Origin: Gaeumannomyces sp. JS-464
Taxonomy: Eukaryota; Ascomycota; Sordariomycetes; Magnaporthales; Magnaporthaceae
Assembly: GCA_002197995.1 (NCBI GenBank)
Contig: NGZR01000002.1
Coordinates: 3,658,001 to 3,722,000 of the forward strand
Direction: 5' to 3'
DNA: 64,000 nt
In this document: in pieces, positions 13,597 to 27,713 of the stretch
Layout: each line of letters starts with the position of its first letter
How positions within the stretch are numbered: the first letter of the stretch is position 1
Notes under the pieces: generated by a model
The model's database searches: none
What the model saw: only the letters and a program-made list of their open reading frames with translations
What the model was told of the DNA's origin: nothing
Position numbers and translations under genes: made by a program

Positions 13597-15555
13597 ACCG
13601 GCCCTCTAGGCAGAGCCTATGGGGAGCAGCCTATAGGGAGGCGCCCGGGGTAAGCAAAGCGCACATCAGCACGCACATAGCGTCCCTGCGCGATTGGATG
13701 GCAGGAGCCCGACTGGTTTCTGACCGAGAGGGACGAGTGGGACGGGTCCTCCTATGAAGTTGGAGAGAGCCTACCGTTCGGAAAAGTTTAGGTACCTCGG
13801 TGGCCAGATACCAATCTACCGTACCCAGACCTGTGTACACGGATCTACCCACCTCATCGTCCAGCTGCGTCCTCCCCTCGACCGTGCGCAGCACCACACG
13901 TCTTCCCCCACCCCCTCACGCCGGGCGTGGTAAATGGCTGTTGGCTCCTCTCCCAAGGATACGGCCAAGGCACATACATTCGAGGCGTGTCTATTCTTTG
14001 TCCTCACTCGATCATCACCGATGATCGATATTAATTGCCGATTGACGGGATCTCCCCTACACCCGTATGGAAAGGACGGGAAGATGGCCGCCACTCCCTC
14101 CTCCTCATCCCGACGCGACCCACGCACGACCCCTGCGCCTTCTCCGGCCTGCTCCGCCCGCCGTGTTATTTGCCACTCTGGTCCAAGACGGTCGATTCTG
14201 GGGGACTTCCAGGTTTTACGACAACCTCAGGCACCCCCGAGTTTTCCCTGCAACGGACAGAACTGAACACATGGATAAAAGGTGACTGAATGTACATGCC
14301 CATGGAGAGTTAGGTGTGTGTCCAACGCACACTCCCCTGCTCGCCCCTCCGTCTTTGGATGAAAGAAAAAAAGGGGAGGGGGGAAACAACTCTTTGGGTA
14401 ACCACTTCGGCCGCGCTTCAGGGGCCATCCATGAGCATGTCAAGGCGGTTCCGGCAACATCGTTGGCCATTCCAAAAAAAAAAATTCCAACGCGGGGCTG
14501 CCCTGTACAAGGAGCCCAACTCACACCCTTTATTTCCCCCCTCCCCTCCTCCCCCTACACTCGTTTGCTGATAGCAGGATAAGGTGGATGGGGAGGAGGG
14601 TCGGGCGTTTGGCATGTGATCTGAGAGCGAGCGAGACCCTCGTCCGTCCAGATGCCAATGTCCAAAGCCCCATTATCCATGCTCCTTTTCCAACGCTGAA
14701 GCAATCCCACCGCGTACGGGTGGCTCTTGGCTCATGGGCTGCCAATATTGGAATGCAACAGCCTGCATGGTCGAAATTGAGAGGTATGATTGAGTACGTG
14801 GGTCAGTGGAACGGCCTCCTTTGTTTTTTTTTTCTTTCCTTCTTGTCCCTTTCTTCTTTTTCTTTTGAGTTTCTTCGGACGGTTCTAAATGCTAGCCAAG
14901 ACAGTCCCTGTTGTGTTGCATCCGCCGTCCCCTCCGCCATTTCCCCCCACCCTGCTCTGCTCTTTTGGCTTTTGCCTGACATTGGGGATCGGCTTGGGTT
15001 GCCCATGTTCCCCTTCCTTTTTATTTCTTCTTTTTTCTTTTTTTTCTTTTTTCCCTCCCCTCACGCATGGTGATGTCCATCTTTGTTCTCCTACGTTGAG
15101 CTGTACCTCGTCGGATCGTCTCTCTCTCTCTCCTGGTCTAGGCCATCGAGATTGCTGCTCTCGAAAGGTCCAGTCTAGAGTCTAGAGCAGGGCATGAGAC
15201 CTCTGTCATTTCATTTCGTTCTCGATATTTCCCATGTCATCTGGTTGGTTGACTGGCTCTGTTTCCCCTAGCTGACTACCCCAGGATGGGCTCTCGACCA
15301 GACCAAATCTACATACAGTCACGGTAGCACAACGCGGTGACGGGGTACGCAATTCGGTTTACGTGGAGTGATACGTGTACCACTTGATGGGCCGCGAGCA
15401 GCAGCAGCGACGGACGGCGACCCCGCCCCGGGGACCTGGCCCTGGGCGCGGGCGGCAACGGCATATCCTTCCTGTCTCTGGCCGCTGCCCCGTTCGTTTC
15501 CGCAGCGCCGGTACTTTTGGCGCCTTTGCGACTGGATGGGGCCGGGCGGGCGGGT

Positions 15556-15600
15556 GGTACTGTAGGCGGCAGGCAGGTACTGTAGGCGGTAGGCAGGTAC
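15556..15600. repeat. 20-bp tandem duplication
   Basis: Two 20-bp units that differ at one base (15556-15575 and 15576-15595) plus five bases of a third. Confidence 0.85.
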
Positions 15601-15751
15601 ACGTACGTCCCTAGGTGGTGGGTGGCGAAGCTTTCGTTCCCCATTTCCGTCGTGCTCTATGTAAGACCTCTTCTTCTTCCCTTTCCCCTTCCCACACCCT
15701 GGCCCCCGCCGTGATGGTGTGGGTGGTGGGTGGGTAGCATATTTTTCTTTC

Positions 15752-15753
15752 TT

Positions 15754-15788
<35 letters not shown>
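15752..15788. repeat. T9-A28 tract
   Basis: A T9 run abuts an A28 run, giving an imperfect inverted repeat of pure A/T. Confidence 0.85.
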
Positions 15789-15789
<1 letters not shown>

Positions 15790-17347
15790 TTCTTTTTTTC
15801 TTTTTCTTTTATGACGACGGGCCAAGCTATCGCAGTAGGCAGTCGGACCGGGCTCAGCCTTGCACGGCGGGGGGTTGAACCCGTCGGGATGGAAACAGGG
15901 ACGGAGAAAATCAAAACTCGACGTCGGGTGTGTTTTCGTTTGTTTCTAGTAGCGTAGCAGCAGTTCTCGATCCCCACCCACACCAAGCTGCAGCACACCG
16001 AAATTTTGTGGGGGGAGGGAGGGAGGGCGTGAGACGACGTTGGGTCCCGCATATTTTTTGTATTGGCATGATGCTTGTCTCGATGTCTGAGCCGTCTGTG
16101 TTCCTCCGCCTACCTTTTTGTACGTAATTGTCGGTGATCCAGTCGTCGAGCGTCTGCTCGCTGGGCCAAAGGTCAAAGTCAAGGTCAGGCTGCGATGCAT
16201 GGGCCTCGTCCTGCTGTTACGCACAGAGAAAATAGATGGCAGCACAGAGTGATACGTGCTCCTTGCTAGCGCAAGGTGAATCACTGGTGGGCGCTTGTGA
16301 TTTGCATCCATCCAGGGCTCAGACTGGGGAAAGCATGAGCATGAGTAACCCAAGAAAATGCAGTGTTCCACCATCTCCCACCGCTTTCCTCTTTCTTCTC
16401 CGTCTCTTTGCCGTGCAGGCCAGCCGGGCGGGATATGCACATGCGAAAGAAAGGAGCCCGCTTCCAGACCGGTGAATCCATGGGCCTGGAAGGCTCGGCC
16501 AGAACAGGGACGATGCTCGGGATTTGAAGGGACGGGAAGGGATCGGTTCCGCGACACCCATGGGGGAGGAGGAAGAAAAAAAAAGAAAAGAAAAAAGGTC
16601 GACAAGGAAACGCAACTCGTTTGTACCTCGACACAGATATGGCACAACCTATGTACATGGCTGTACTGCGCATACATACGCACCTGGTGGACCTTGCGAG
16701 TTGATGGGTCCGTCCCGTCGTCCGCCTTTTTGTCCAGCCCGACGACGGCGGCACGCTAAGACACGCACCGGCCTCTCGGCTGGGATCCCGGGCGATATGG
16801 TGTCGCCCAGCCATCCTTCCCTCGAGGCCGTCGAGCAGGCCGCTGGCCCGACGGCCATCAATCAATCCCAGGGACGTGATAGCTCCATACATACAGCACC
16901 ACAGTGCGTGTGGTTGCACCCATGGCGACCTGCCAGTCGCATGGCTGGCCCACTTGGTTTGAGGGGGGAGGTGGCATCATGGCGCTAAACAACAGCGCCT
17001 CGCCTGACAGATGAGACTCCCCGAAGTCCTTGCCCAAAATAACATCACCACGAGACGCCCAGACTAGCGCAGACGGAGCATGGCTCAGAAATAAGGCGAT
17101 AAGGGAGGGAAACGATGCACCACGTTTGGCGGGCAGACCAGTGCGTCTTCCAATCTTGCATGAGTCGTGAAGATGCATGGACCCCATTTAAAACAGCAAA
17201 TAAATAAAGAAATAATTAAACAAGAAAAGAAAAAGAGCAGGAAAGAAGCAGGGCGAAGAGAAAGAAGAGGAAACCGAAGATGGGGGTGGAGGTGTCTGGG
17301 GCCTTGGCCTGGAGGTGGTCTGGCCTGGCCTGGCTGGGCTGCTCTCC

Positions 17348-20223
17348 TCATTGTTGGTCAATGAACCACGGCAGCCTCGTTCCGTTCCCCGAGGCGTACT
17401 CAGTCCCGGGCAGGATCATGGGCAGTGGCACACAGCCCTTGAAGACGGCGTCCACAGTCCCGCGGGTCCCCGCGCCCTCCGTCCGGCCGTGGCCCTGGTG
17501 CTTGGGCTCGTGGCCGGAGCCTGCAGGGACGATGACCCCGCACTCCCAGTTGCGGCAGGTCATCTTTGGGCTGGAGCTCGCCCTGTCCTTCACCAGCTTG
17601 CCCCTGTCCAGGAGAAGATGCCGTTAGCTTTTAAGCTCGGCCATTTTTTTCACATATGCATAATAGCAGTATGCGGTGCGCCACTCTGTTGGACGAGTGA
17701 CTACACACTTCGGATCGCTAAGGTGGATGCAGGACGGCACGTCGGGATACCCAAACGAGCCAAGCAGAGATCCCAACGGGACGACACGTTGGGGTGGGAA
17801 GTGTGTTCGGCAAGGAGCAGGCGGGGGACGAGGAGATGGACGGGGGTCGCTGCGGTACTCGTGAGCAAGGAAGCAAACTCACCAGGCACTTTCGGAAAGA
17901 TTAGCGCTGCCCACGTAGGCCCAGTTGGCGCCGCCCCTTGGTGCTCGAACAAACACGATTTTGCTGTGCACCAGTACCTGTCTGGGGTTTGTGTAGTCGC
18001 GGAACAGCTCCCGTGGGAAGGACGGCAAGTTCCACCATCGCGAATGCATGGAGATGGTGCCCGCTGACTGAGAGCACCTCGCGTTGGGAGGACAGCCCTC
18101 GCAACAACGTCAGCCAAAGTCTCCATCTCCGCGGACCGACTCAGGCCGCAGCAGTCGCGGCTGCATGGACTCACATTTCTGCCTCCTCGGCTTGCTACCA
18201 CGCTCTCGAGGGAGGGGAAGTAGACACGGAACCTCTGGGCCACGGCAGCTTGCGTTGTCGAAGCGGCACTGACCTTACTGTTCTTGGCCTTGGCTCCTCT
18301 GGATTCGTACTCCGTGATCCCCGATTCGCCTGGACGTCGCTGGTGTCAGTATCCGCTGAGCGTCCACCGGGCTAGGCCAGCTCTGGGCCCTTCCCCGTGT
18401 CTCGTGTAGAGCACGAAGAGATGGGTCCCTGCTCACCTTGGCAGGCCTTGTACAAGGCTGAACAGAAATTGGAGGTGAGGGATCCTATCGAAGAGGCCTG
18501 GTCGATGTCAGTCGTTGAGATGCACGCTAGACCCTGATAAACTTAAACTTAACCCAACCCTCCCCTAGCGGTACCGTGGCAGCTACGTGGCAGATGTCGT
18601 GGCAGCGCGTCTGGGGCGGACGGGGCAACTGACCACAACGTCTACCTCGATGGGTTCCTCGGTTGCCAAGCCCAGATTGTCGACTGCTCTACCAAGACCG
18701 CAATATCCTACGTACAACGACTGCGAGTTAGGGGCCTGGTTCTCCTTGGCGATGTGGTTATGTTTGCACAGCCAGTGTTGCGAATCGGCAGACAGGTTGC
18801 CATCCCACTCACCGGTCCGTTTCCAGGAGTCGTCCATGTGCGAGCCCGCTCTAGAAAATTTTCGTTACTACCCCGTGAATCGCGGAAAATGCCACCTTAC
18901 TGTGACAATGGTGGGAAAGGGGCTCCGCGAGAAACTTACATCGTATGAACAAAGCCATAGCGAAATGTCTCGGTGAAGTCGTACTTCCGTAGACTCTTGA
19001 TGAGGGACTCTTCAAGTCCCTGTGCCTTGAGGAAGTAGCAGAGATCCTCTCCGAACGTGGTCAAGGTGTTATCCTCCGGCCCGGAGGGGTCTCCAGCAGG
19101 TGGGAGGTCGATTATGAAGACCACCTGGGAACAGGCAACCGTCAGCATACCGAGTTGCTAGACGTACCATATCATATCCACGGAGTTTCTTGGGCAGCAC
19201 ATACGTTTTCCATAGTTCCTGTTTCACCCCAGTCATACGAGACAAGATTTCCGGATGGAACAACGATACGGAGGAAGCCAGGGAACTTCAGGAGTTGGAG
19301 CTTCGAGTGCATACAACCCTGTCCATTCATAGGTGGGAAACACAGGCGAGCTATTCCTTGAGCGCTCTCGACGACAGCAGCTTTCTGTTGATTACGATAG
19401 CGGTCAGAACAGATCATGGCGTGGGGCATCCAAAGGCAGAGTGACAGCGAAAACGAAAGGGAGGTGAAGGATGCAGTTTGTAGACAAAGAACGATCACAC
19501 CTCTGCCTCGTTGCCCGCGAACGCGACCAGCGTAACCTTGGTCTTCATCGGGTTCACTTTCCGCCAGAGCCAGTCGGTATCCCACTGGAAGCTACTTAGT
19601 ACTGCCATCTGCAACATGTCTTTTTGTAGAACCTGGTCGATCGTGATATCGTCCGAGGTCATGGGCTGGCCGCGCAGCCATGTTCTCTTGACAACGCCCT
19701 TGGGGAAAACAGGCAGCGTCGAGTCAGCACCTAGATTTCCAGTCGGAGACGTCGCGGAAGCGACTGGCGGTCCGGCCCCGGCTATGGCCTGGCTGAGATG
19801 GGGAGGAACAATGCCCGAAGGTCGGCTGTCGAGCACCTTTGGGCGCTGTTGAGGCCGCTCGTCGGCGGATGAGTCGCCAGCCTCAGACGCCTTCCTCTTT
19901 GCCATCCTTGCCAAACGTTCCTCTTCCATCTTCTTCCGGTCCAGGCCCAGAATGGAGGATGAGGTAGCTGCGGCCGACGGGACGGCGGCGAGAGGCGGCG
20001 CTGGAGACGCTGCCTGATTGGCAGCATCATCTTCCGGCGGGCCCGGTGAAGAGGACGTCAGATCGATAGTCTCTCCAGCAACAGCCCTGTCCTCGTAGAC
20101 GGGTGGAGAATCATGTGGCGGCTCGGGAGAGACGTCCTGGCCCATGGAGAGGGCGATGGCACGGCGGAGAGCTTCATCCTCGTCGTCTCCACCGTTGAAC
20201 TCGGATGCCCAGTTGGGGTCCAT
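17348..20223 (-). CDS. TDP1: Tyrosyl-DNA phosphodiesterase 1
   Basis: Nuclear DNA-repair enzyme that hydrolyses 3'-phosphotyrosyl bonds left by topoisomerase I; phospholipase D superfamily. Nine exons: 20223-19501, 19384-19205, 19124-18940, 18850-18813, 18707-18634, 18497-18437, 18329-18175, 18067-17883, 17603-17348. All phases agree and give 618 aa. The two HKN catalytic blocks are complete: MHSKLQLLKF followed by SGNL (about 267-288), and VHSKIVFVR followed by GSANLSESAWG (about 505-535). The C-terminal CRNWECGVIVP and LPWF motifs are typical. Residues 14-30 (DEDEALRRAIALSMGQD) match a ubiquitin-interacting motif, followed by a disordered Ser/Pro-rich N-terminus. Some splice sites are weak: the donor after 19501 begins GTGTGA and that after 18634 begins GTCAGT. 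It lies head-to-head with the FAD oxidoreductase gene, 721 bp apart. Confidence 0.95.
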
Positions 20224-20944
20224 TTTGCGGCCGGCAGAGGAGCCCCTCGAGAGCCTCGTACCTTAGAATGGACGCCTCGAGATGGATCAGGCTTCCTGCG
20301 ATGGCGTTGATTTCGAGATCGGTGCTCTGGCTGATGTCGCCTGGAACGCGTTTGTTGGCGTTTGAAGTCCAAGTGGGGGCTCGCGAAAGCAGGTGACTTC
20401 CATGGCAATCAGTTTGCCAGCACGCCGCCTTGGCAAGAATCTCTTGGTGGGTCCAGCCAGCTCCCGCCCCCGCCGTAATTGGTGGGTCCATTTGCGGCCG
20501 CACCCGACCATCCCGATCTTGGGCCCTGATGTGATGTCTCCCATCGGCCACCAAAGCCTAAGGCTTTCCCTTCATATCGACGTAGTAGATAGACTAGAAC
20601 AGACCAGCAGTGCCAGCCCAGCCCCGCGATTGAATGCCAACAACCCATTCCCGCCCTGTGGTACTTTCTTCCCACCCTGTTTTGCTGGGTCTCGCATTGT
20701 ACTGCCCATTGGTGGCGAGGACCCAGCGCGATGATGGGCAAGCATTTCAATGACGACTGCGAAGCCGTGATCGAAAGCACGTGGGTGTCTCGGCCCGCCC
20801 GTGCTATATGATCCCATCAAAATCCCAGTGCCAGGACGACATTTTCTCTGTCTCTTCCACGCCACACAGTCCATACGCTTGCTGAGACTCGGCCCCTGGA
20901 GCTGTGATCATATTCGAGTGCTTATCGGGCTGCCATAAAGCAAA
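20224..20944. promoter_or_regulatory. Shared divergent promoter of TDP1 and the FAD oxidoreductase
   Basis: 721 bp between two divergent start codons. It should hold both promoters; no specific element is recognised. Confidence 0.5.
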
Positions 20945-22805
20945 ATGTCGCAAAGTCCAAGGCCGAAAAAGGTGGCCGTTATTGGCGGCGGTGCTGCAGG
21001 AATGGTTCGTGTCCACCCTCGATGATAGCAAGCTCGCGCGAGACTCTAACAGCCCAACCTTGGTCCTAGTCCTGCGCCGCGACACTTGCACAGCACCCAG
21101 AGAAGTTCAAGGTCACCATCTTTGAACGGTCGCCGGTGCCAGGTGGACAGGCAACCACTATCCCCATTGACGAGGCCAGATTCGGCGCACCATGGCTGAA
21201 CAATGGCGTCCAAGGAGGATCAACGGTGAGTTGTTTACACTGCAAAACTGGCGAGATACTTTGACCACTCGCTACCTCCGACGTCGATCTGACTTCCTCG
21301 GTCTTTCTCTCCTCCAGATCTTCAAACACACGTTCAACTTCTTCAAAAAGTACAACCACGAACCCCGCGAAGTCCAACTGCAGGTTTCGTTCGGAAAGGG
21401 GGTCGACGGCTTCTGGACCAACTGCTTCCCGAGCAAGCTGGTCGCGCAGTTCTCGGGTGACATCAAAAAGTTCGGCCTGTTCCTGTTTCTCGTCAAATGG
21501 ACCATGCCTGTGCTTGGTCTTGTCCCCATCCACCTCATGATGCGGCTCATGCTGTTCAGCAAGGGCTTCGAGGAAAAGATGGTTTACCCCCTAATCGCGC
21601 TTTTCCTTGGGACGGGGAACCAAACCCGCTACGTTCCCTCGGCTATCGTCGAGCGGTTGTTCGACGACCCAAACATGCGGTTATGGGATTACAATAAGGA
21701 TACTTTGCTCCCTAATCTGCCAACCATGGTCACGTTTGACAATCTCGGCTCCTTTTACGAAGAATGGCGACAGGACCTCGTGCGGCGCGGCGTGGCGATC
21801 CGCCTAAACAACGAAGTGGTCAAAGTCGCGGCGCGCACCAAAAAAGGCATCCTGCTGCAAACGCGTGTGGTCAACGACGCTGGCGAGCCCGTCTCCGAAA
21901 CGGGACACGAGGTCTTTGACGATATTGTTTTTTGCACCCTCGCCGACGACGCCCTGCGCATCCTCGGCGAGTCCGCCTCCCTGCGCGAGAGGTTCGTCCT
22001 GTCCGGCGCCAAGTTTTATGACGACGTCACCATAACGCACCACGATCACGAGTACTTCAACCGCCACTACGAGACGAGCGTCAAGGACGACCTCTGCGCC
22101 TCGCCCGAGAACGACGCGCAGCGGCAGCAGGTTGAGTTTTCTCGCGGCGTCGGCAGCAGCAGCAGCAGCAGCAGCGGTAAGAGCGCCAGTCCGGACAGCG
22201 ACGCCGCCGCCGACACATCTTCCCCTCCGGCCTCGTCGGGTAGCCAAGGGTTCCGCCCCATGTACTTCACCAAAAGCTACGAGCAGGACAGGTCCAAGAT
22301 CGAAATGTCGTTCGACTGCAGCAACTACCAGCACCAGCTTATCGACGCCAACCGCGAGCACGTGTACCAGAGCATTTTCCTTGACAAGCGCTGCGAGCAC
22401 CTGTGGACGCTGGGGGAGATCGACGAGGACAAGATCATCAAGCGCCAGTGGTGGCACCAGCTCGGCCACCGGTGGCAGCACTACCTCCGGGTCGTGCCGT
22501 GCATGTGGCTCCTCAACGGCAGGAACAACACATATTTCGCAGGCAGTTGGACTCTGGTTGTGAGTGATCCGGATCGTTTCTGCGCCGTGTATAACGAGGC
22601 CCGCCTGCTAACACGCCTGGATGAAATGCAGAACATGCACGAGCTCGCATGTGTTAGTGGCATAGCAGCCGCCTACCGTCTCGGTGCTTCATACCAGAAG
22701 TTCGACGACTTTGCCGAGAGCTTTTTCAGCAAATACTTGCTGCTCTCTCACGGCGTTATCTTCTCGAGGGAGGAGAAGCGGAGGGGCCAGCACAAGGCCA
22801 AATAA
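20945..22805 (+). CDS. FAD-dependent amine-oxidase-like oxidoreductase
   Basis: Flavoprotein of the amine-oxidase/NAD(P)-binding Rossmann superfamily; substrate unknown. Exons 20945-21004, 21070-21225, 21318-22559 and 22632-22805 give 543 aa. The N-terminus carries the dinucleotide-binding motif VAVIGGGAAGM, interrupted by intron 1, then an FERSPVPGG strand as expected for FAD contact. Hydrophobic residues around FLFLVKWTMPVLGLVPIHL could form a membrane-associated segment. A Ser/Asp-rich insert (about residues 330-360) looks disordered. The C-terminal FAD-site motif (AGSWTLV, then HELACVSGIAAAYRLGA) is split by a 72-nt intron at 22560-22631. That intron has no in-frame stop but has a GTGAGT donor, a GCTAAC branch site and a CAG acceptor. 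Skipping the splice adds 24 residues inside the motif. The fold is clear; the reaction cannot be named. Confidence 0.88.
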
Positions 22806-24360
22806 TCGGGACTCTGGGTTTTGTGCTCTATTTCCGGCATCCTGCTTCCGGGTCAAAGGCGTTATATCTGTTTTTGTGTTAGAGGACCATGGTTTCCGGT
22901 TCGATCGTAGCAAACGTTGACAGGCAGAGTACAAAGCAGGCAACGCTGTAATATTCTCTAAATGGGAGAGGCAGCTGTCACAGCCACTCCTCCGTAGCAT
23001 GCGACTATTTCAAGATGTGAATATGATGAATACATAGCGTCATCTCGGGACTTCAAAGATTGAGCGTATACCCTCTTATAGTGATATATTACGAGGCTAG
23101 ATAAATATTTACCAAGCAATCTCGTTGCTCGTCTTGGGAAAGATATATGCCGGGAGCTCCGTCCCAAGCTTCGAAGTCTCTTAGCAAAGGATCATGGAGA
23201 CAGGAATGGGGACATCGTACAGGCGCGAAGCAGCGATAGTTGAGCAATATTGGAGGGAAATATGTGGCTTTTGACAGTATGAAAAAAGCTATGTCCTGAG
23301 TATGTTGCCACCGTTGCCGGCTCTGAAACCACCATACAACCCCCCAAAATAAATAATGTTTTTTTTTGTTCTTGGGTTTTGTTTTTTTCTCGTTTTTTTT
23401 TTCTTTCTTGTCGTTCAATCTTCTCCCCTTCACCTTCTTCGATGGATAGGGGCCAACCAAAGGGCGGCTAAGCCGTTGATGCTGCCCGCTGTCAACCCTA
23501 GACCACACATCTCGAATCATCATCCATGATGCCGAGCTGCGTTGCCAGCCGCCAACAGCAATGCACCCTCGCCTCGACATCCCAACCACCTACAGGGACC
23601 AAACCCATGCCGTCAAACGTCGCCAACATGAAGGAGAAACAGAAACAAAATCAGGCCGGATACTGACCCTCCCTGGATGAAAGCCCCAAAACGGCGATGG
23701 GTATCATCGAAAAAAGAATATCAGTCCCGCTGCGCTGCAACAACACCCCAATCATGCCATACCAAATGTTGGTGAAATCGAGTCGACCGTCCAAGATTAC
23801 ATCGTCCGAAAACAAGGCCTTGTAAAAGAAAGAGAAAATGGGTAAAAGAAGGCGTAGCTGAAGCAAAGGAAAATAATGACTGCAGAAAAAGAAATAGGGA
23901 GGGTAGGTAGAAAGTAGAGCCATGTCCGCCTGACACGTCTGATGTCTTCAAAATCATGTGATCCATGATCCACAACAACCGTGTGGTCCTTCCGTTCCAC
24001 ACCGTCCGTTTGACTCCAAAATCCATGAACAGACACCATGTCCCGATTGCCGTGATATATAAAACCCGACCGTTCTATCCCGCCCTGGCCGATGTGAACC
24101 AGATCACCGGTAGCCCGAGGTCCGCTCGACCTCCCAAACGCCATAGGATAAACATGATATGTTGCGAACGAAGAACAAAGGGAAATACTGGAGCAGCGCT
24201 CCTGTACAGTAAGCCAATGAGCGCGTTCTGGGCCAACTGGGCCAGATTTGGGTGGATTCGAAGTTCGTCGAGCAGACTGGTTGCAAGAAGTCCGCTGTGT
24301 AGAAAACCGCCGACCGCAAACACGGCGACGTCACGGAATGGAGACCAAGAGAAGAAGCGA
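22806..24360. other. Convergent 3' intergenic region
   Basis: 1.55 kb between the 3' ends of two convergent genes. It is A/T-richer than the flanks, with T-runs near 23358-23410. No supported gene. Confidence 0.5.
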
Positions 24361-25572
24361 CTAGGAGGTGTGGGCATTGGTAAGAGCTGGCGGCTTCGTT
24401 GTAATGCCGAGCGGTGAGTCGAGCTTGAGCATCCGGCGGAGGTCGTCCTCGAATGCCCGCAGGTTGGCCGATCGACGGTCGTTGGTGTCGTGCAGATAAG
24501 ACGCGCCATACACGTGTTGGGCGTGGGACCTTGGTGGGCGAGCACCGGCGGGCAGCAACGAAGCCCCCGCAGGAGGGTTGGTCATTGTTGGCGAAGGCTG
24601 CTTCTGGCCGGCAAATAAGAAGTTCTTCAGGGCCTCACTGCGGTCAACAGCGAACTGCTGCTGCTTTGGGACAATCTCGGGCGCGCCTCGGGATTGCTTG
24701 TCAGCCGATCGCGCGGCCTTGATGCGCTCGTAGTATGGGGTCGAGAAGGCCGGCCCCATTCCGTTGGTGGACGCGCCGCTTGCTTCAACGGGAGAGCTTC
24801 CATTCGATGTGCTGTGCTGGAACTGTGGCCGTCCTTGCTGGAAAGGTCCATCCTTGGCAGCAGACGGACCAGCCCTCAACGGTGAAAGAGGTTGAGAGGG
24901 TGGAGAGAATGGTCCAAAAAGCGACACACCAGCGTTTGCCGAGCTCGCGCGGCGTGCCTTTTCTTTCTCGGCCCTGTCGGCGCGGAAGAAGATATCGAGC
25001 GGCGACTCCTCACGTGCGGGATCGACGGCACTCGATTTGGGAGCTGGAGTTGGCCTTTCAGAGTCGGTTGGTGGCGGAGATGGCTCTGGGCTAGCCGGTC
25101 GTCTGGAGCCGGCGGCGCCGGGAGAGTCGGGTATCGACTTGGCCATAAAGCTGGGGATCGGGAGCGAGGAGGGTGCGGGCGAGGCGTGGAACGTTGCGCC
25201 GGCAAAGGCAGCGATTGAAGGCGCCTTTGCCGACACGGACATGGGCGGGGGAGGAGTGTGCCTGCCCGAGTTCACGGGGATAGGCGAAGTTGTGGCATTC
25301 TTGGAGCGCTGCTTGTTGCTAATGCGAGACTTCGCGTTTGAGTTGGGGTGCAGCGTTGAGGGGCTCGACTTGCGCGGAGTCCTGGGACTGTCGGACATTT
25401 CCTTGCGGAACGCAGCATCTGCCCTGGACAGGTCGGCCGCGTCATTTTCCGAGGCATAGTTCCGCTGATGTGATGGAACCGTAGGCGAATTTGCGGTATT
25501 GCGGCTCTGACGACGCCTCCCCGGGGTCTGCCGCCGACCGGTGCTTGTGTTGTTCGTGTTTTGTTGTTGCAT
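24361..25572 (-). CDS. PNRC-motif protein, candidate mRNA decapping enhancer (Edc1/PNRC2-like)
   Basis: Single-exon frame of 403 aa, mostly disordered and rich in Ser, Pro, Arg and Asn. The diagnostic part is at about residues 118-142: FAGATFHASPAPSSLPIPSF, which fits the PNRC short motif used by PNRC2 and fungal Edc1/Edc2 to bind the decapping activator Dcp1. Other blocks that look constrained are PLDIFFRADRAEKEKARR (mid-protein, helical and charged), LKNFLFAG, and DDLRRMLKLD near the C-terminus. A role in cytoplasmic mRNA decapping follows from the motif and is not shown directly. Its start lies 1.5 kb from the divergent RBX1 gene. The start is the first ATG of the frame, and downstream Mets would also keep the motif. 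Confidence 0.75.
   Translation of the reverse strand: MQQQNTNNTSTGRRQTPGRRRQSRNTANSPTVPSHQRNYASENDAADLSRADAAFRKEMSDSPRTPRKSSPSTLHPNSNAKSRISNKQRSKNATTSPIPVNSGRHTPPPPMSVSAKAPSIAAFAGATFHASPAPSSLPIPSFMAKSIPDSPGAAGSRRPASPEPSPPPTDSERPTPAPKSSAVDPAREESPLDIFFRADRAEKEKARRASSANAGVSLFGPFSPPSQPLSPLRAGPSAAKDGPFQQGRPQFQHSTSNGSSPVEASGASTNGMGPAFSTPYYERIKAARSADKQSRGAPEIVPKQQQFAVDRSEALKNFLFAGQKQPSPTMTNPPAGASLLPAGARPPRSHAQHVYGASYLHDTNDRRSANLRAFEDDLRRMLKLDSPLGITTKPPALTNAHTS

Positions 25573-27713
<2,141 letters not shown>

Larger units (their letters stand above)
1229..17347. other. 16-kb gene-free region upstream of the WOPR gene
   Basis: No open frame here resembles a known protein. The longest frames are low-complexity translations of poly-A/T, C/T-rich or CA-rich tracts. 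It contains homopolymers, microsatellites and short tandem repeats, listed separately. TDP1 ends at its right edge on the same strand, so the whole stretch lies 5' of the WOPR gene. It may be an extended promoter, a very long leader or host non-coding transcripts; the sequence alone does not decide. Confidence 0.6.

Noticed and set aside
21804..22481. 225-codon minus-strand frame
   Set aside because: Antisense shadow of the FAD oxidoreductase.
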